Shown: in pieces, positions 61,152 through 64,000 of the stretch | Layout: every line of letters begins with the position of its first letter | Numbering within the stretch: position 1 is the first letter of the stretch | Assembly (NCBI GenBank): GCA_025331565.1 | Contig: JAFREQ010000040.1 | Coordinates: forward strand, 2,001,501 to 2,065,500 | DNA length: 64,000 nt | Source of the DNA: Holacanthus passer | Lineage: Eukaryota; Chordata; Actinopteri; Pomacanthidae | Direction of reading: 5' to 3' | Made by a program: the position numbers and the translations under genes | The notes under the pieces: generated by a model | Databases searched by the model: none | What the model was told of the DNA's origin: nothing | Seen by the model: the letters and a program-made list of their open reading frames with translations, nothing else

Positions 61152-61159
61152 ATCTGGAC
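61152..61159. repeat. right 8-bp target-site duplication of the giant element
   Basis: ATCTGGAC follows the right TIR end (CTCTG at 61147-61151) and is the perfect partner of 45903-45910. Confidence 0.8.
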
Positions 61160-63611
61160 AAGTAAACCCTGTTTCCCTTCACATTCGTGAGTCAAAGGAA
61201 GCTGATTTAGATGCAGAGGTCGTTCGGACAAACAAAGACGTCACCTCACGTCACATGTTCTTTCGAGCATCTGCTTTGAATGACTAATGCCACTGAAGAG
61301 TATCTGCATTTACAATAGAAACAAACAAATACCAGAAGGATGACCGGCGCTGTCTGACGAACCAAAGACGTCTTTACGTGGTCAGCTGATATCTGCATCA
61401 CAAGTCATCTCAGGTTTTGAGTCACAGTGGCTAAAAATGTATTATTATGTGATGTTTGTTTATCCTTTATTTTCTTTTTTGGGACACTGATAAAGACGCA
61501 ACATCAAACATAATGGCTTTGAATTATTGTGCCAACCAGCACTTTTAAAGGCTCCAGTCTATATATCTGGAGATTCCTCCAAAACTGACTGATGGTGGCA
61601 AACACTTTTTGAACCATAATTCAAAAAGAAGAAAATTATCAAGAAGACATCCAGGACAGTTAAATATACTTTCAAAGTTACCATCCAATAGACACTCACT
61701 GACTTTCAAAAGTGAAGAACTGAAAGTGGCTTCTGTCACTTTTATGGGTTTGATGTGACATAAAGAAAGGCTGAAATATCAGGATGAAGCAACGTATCAC
61801 AGGAACGAGTGGCTTTCAGATTAGCATCTGACAAATAGAAGGCTGAGCCAAGAATGATCCCTTTGAGGTTTTAGTTCAGATAGCACCTCATTTATATTAA
61901 CCATCTGCTCGCTAATAATGACGGAGTGGCTTAAACTTTCTTGTTTCATCAACAGAGCCGTTCTAGATACTGAATAAAAATGGTCACGCAAAATGTCCAA
62001 CATCATCTTTTACAATAAGAATTTTACATTTCCAGATATTCAGAAAGTGGACATATTTCTCAGTAGTATTTTTACTTATTATACGAAAGCTTCTGTGTCA
62101 AATTTTAATAGAATCTTGTTGGATCACATCGTGACCATAAATGAATATATAGAAAAATCAAAACTTGTAATCATCACTTTTTATAAATGTACAAATGTTT
62201 TCAGAAAAACAACATTGAATGGAATCTTCCTTTAAAATTTGAAAGTCAGGAAGGAGAGTTAAAGCAAGATTTTGCTTTTGGAAATGTAAAAGTGGATTTT
62301 TGATCAAATACCTCAGTGAGTCTCAGCTGCATATTGTTTTTATTTGGTCAAATATAATGTGCAAAAAGCCTACAAACTTCTTACAGGAACTTAACTTGTA
62401 AAGTGCAAGATTTAAATAATGTTTCAGAACGACATGTTCATTCTGTTCTTTTTTTCTCAATTTGAAATGTGTAACCTCATTTTGAAATGTTAAGTTAATT
62501 GAGCTGTTTGAGGTTTCGCATTAAAATTCAAATGCAGACGAGTGTCAGATAAATTATGATGTATTTTCTCGACGAACTGTCACAGTAACTAAACGGCTCA
62601 TAAATAATGCAGGGTCTGACGGGATAAACAAATAAAGGTGGCTGAATTTTTGAAGAGGAGACTCTGTGTGAAGTCACTTTCAGTCACCTTTAATTTAGGA
62701 GACGAGTGACCAGTTCAAGGGGAGTAGGAAAGTGCAGCTTTTACGGTGTTGCATTCATTTTCAACCTGTGTGTATATATTTTGTTTACTCATTTATTTAT
62801 TTATATTCTTGTTTTCCCTTCTGGCAGTGATCAGATGGTGCTGATGCATTTTCTACCACTAGATGTCAGCATCAACCAACACCTTCACCTCTGATCAGAG
62901 ACTGCAGATGCTCGATAACGATAGATTGACCTTTGCAGTAGCCCAGCAGGAGGTTATGACACAAACTGCATCACTGACTGAAAACATTACTGGGAGAAAA
63001 TGGGACAAACCTCTAGGAAGGGCAACAGGAAGAGGGTGAGTTTTGCAGAGTAGAAAGATGTAGCAGTCGTAAAATTACAGTATACAAAGAACTGCAAAGC
63101 TGCAACACTGCAAATACAAGAAACACTGAATGAGAGAGTTATAATATTAAGTATAATATTAAGTCTTGAACTGCAAGGTAGCAGGGCCAAACACACTGAA
63201 CCACAGAGGACTTCATGTATAAATAAAATATAACACATTTGTGCAAAGTGACTGTAATACACAAAGGGCCAATACAACACATACATTTTGCATTTATACA
63301 TATTCCCCTGACAAATACAGTTCCTCTGCTCTCACTGTGGGTGTTGGTGCACAGCGGTGAGGATCCATTTCAGTGCATTGTGGATTGAGGCAGGGACGAC
63401 TATTCAAGAGCGGCGGCACTGAAGGCAGCCTGGTGTGAGCAGCGGCAAGTGGTTGTATTTTAGAAGGGAAACTGGCAGAGTAACAGGAAAGAAGTATAGA
63501 CTAACTGTGGTTACATTGTTCCTCATGGCTGGAAGAAATACTGTATCACCAGAGAGAGAACAACAGAGTCCCGAGGAGAGAAATTAATCTAGCAAACATA
63601 TACAGCACATT
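61160..63611. other. no gene seen
   Basis: Unique AT-rich sequence resumes directly after the right target-site duplication. No domain-bearing frame. Confidence 0.5.
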
Positions 63612-63965
63612 GTACAACCTTGACTCCAAAAAAGCTGGGACACTGTAAATAAAACAGAGCGTGATCATTTGCTAATCCTCAATTGAAAACAGCACAAAGA
63701 CAATATATTTAATGTTTGATCAACTTCATTGATCTTTGTAAATATCTGCTGATTCTGAATTTGATGGCAGCAACATGTTTCAAACAAGTCGGGACAGGAG
63801 CAACAAAAGACTGTGAAAGATTGATTGAAAACACCTGTTTGGATCAGTCCACAGGTAAACAGGTTGATTGGTAACAGGTGATAGGATCATGATTGGGTAT
63901 GAAAGGTTCATCCTGGAAAGACTCAGTCGTTCACAAGCGACGATGGAGAGAGGTTCAACACTTTG
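63612..63965 (+). mobile_element. DNA-transposon-like repeat (copy 3, near window end)
   Basis: Begins TACAACCTTGACTCC. It shares GCAGCAACATGTTTCAAAC, GGACAGGAGCAACAAAAGAC and ATTGGGTATGAAAGG with the other two copies, and extends furthest into the internal region (GGAGAGAGGTTCAACACTTT). A CA repeat follows and runs off the window. Confidence 0.6.
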
Positions 63966-64000
63966 TGAACATGATTGTATAAAGGATACACACACACACA

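Overview
This window looks like nuclear DNA from a ray-finned (teleost) fish. It has spliced genes with GT-AG introns, long AT-rich non-coding stretches, and dispersed repeats typical of teleosts: hAT-type short elements, tRNA-derived SINEs, and LINE 3' tails ending in microsatellites. There is no bacterial or viral gene organisation. Almost all long open reading frames are chance frames, and the longest (46-53 kb) are simply tandem repeats.

Region 1-26 kb: I see no protein-coding exon I can defend. It holds ordinary intergenic or intronic sequence with scattered repeats: a LINE tail at 1.5 kb, a 351-bp hAT-type element at 4.6 kb, a common teleost repeat at 9.0 kb, and TIR-like short repeats at 10.1 and 24.1 kb. 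Microsatellites and a few homeodomain-core-rich blocks that could be enhancers are also present.

Region 26.9-37.8 kb: one recognisable cellular gene on the minus strand, mucin-15 (muc15). It has a signal peptide and a Ser/Thr/Asn-rich ectodomain in one large exon, a transmembrane/juxtamembrane exon, and a short C-terminal exon. Phases agree at both coding junctions. The last exon carries one extra base that moves the expected C-terminal tail out of frame. A likely 5' non-coding exon with a strong donor lies at 37.65 kb. In mammals MUC15 sits antisense inside ANO3, so the surrounding sequence may be anoctamin intron, but I recognised no anoctamin exon.

Region 45.9-61.15 kb: the notable part. 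A 15.2-kb block is bounded by hAT-like terminal inverted repeats (CAGAGC-C/T-GGCCCAAG) and a perfect 8-bp target-site duplication (ATCTGGAC), so the whole block appears to have inserted as one giant hAT-type element. On its minus strand I can trace a fragmentary split gene. It has an 88-nt first exon (two good copies and three decayed ones, in tandem promoter/exon-1 modules of roughly 0.8-0.9 kb), then a field of about 12 microexon-like units of 14-15 nt, then a 72-nt exon, then a terminal exon encoding a motif reminiscent of the start of TTF-type hAT transposases, followed by a premature end. The principal exons and the 15-nt units share intron phase 1. Between the microexon field and the 3' exons lie about 6 kb of tandem arrays (41-, 30/39-, 102- and 72-bp periods) that share one core (GTGGTCT...GCAAA on the minus strand), plus a 1.3-kb GA-rich polypurine tract and three near-identical 340-bp blocks. 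No complete transposase is present, so the element should be non-autonomous.

Region 61.2-64 kb: unremarkable non-coding sequence, ending in a third copy of a DNA-transposon-like repeat (others at 30.7 and 38.6 kb) that the window edge truncates.
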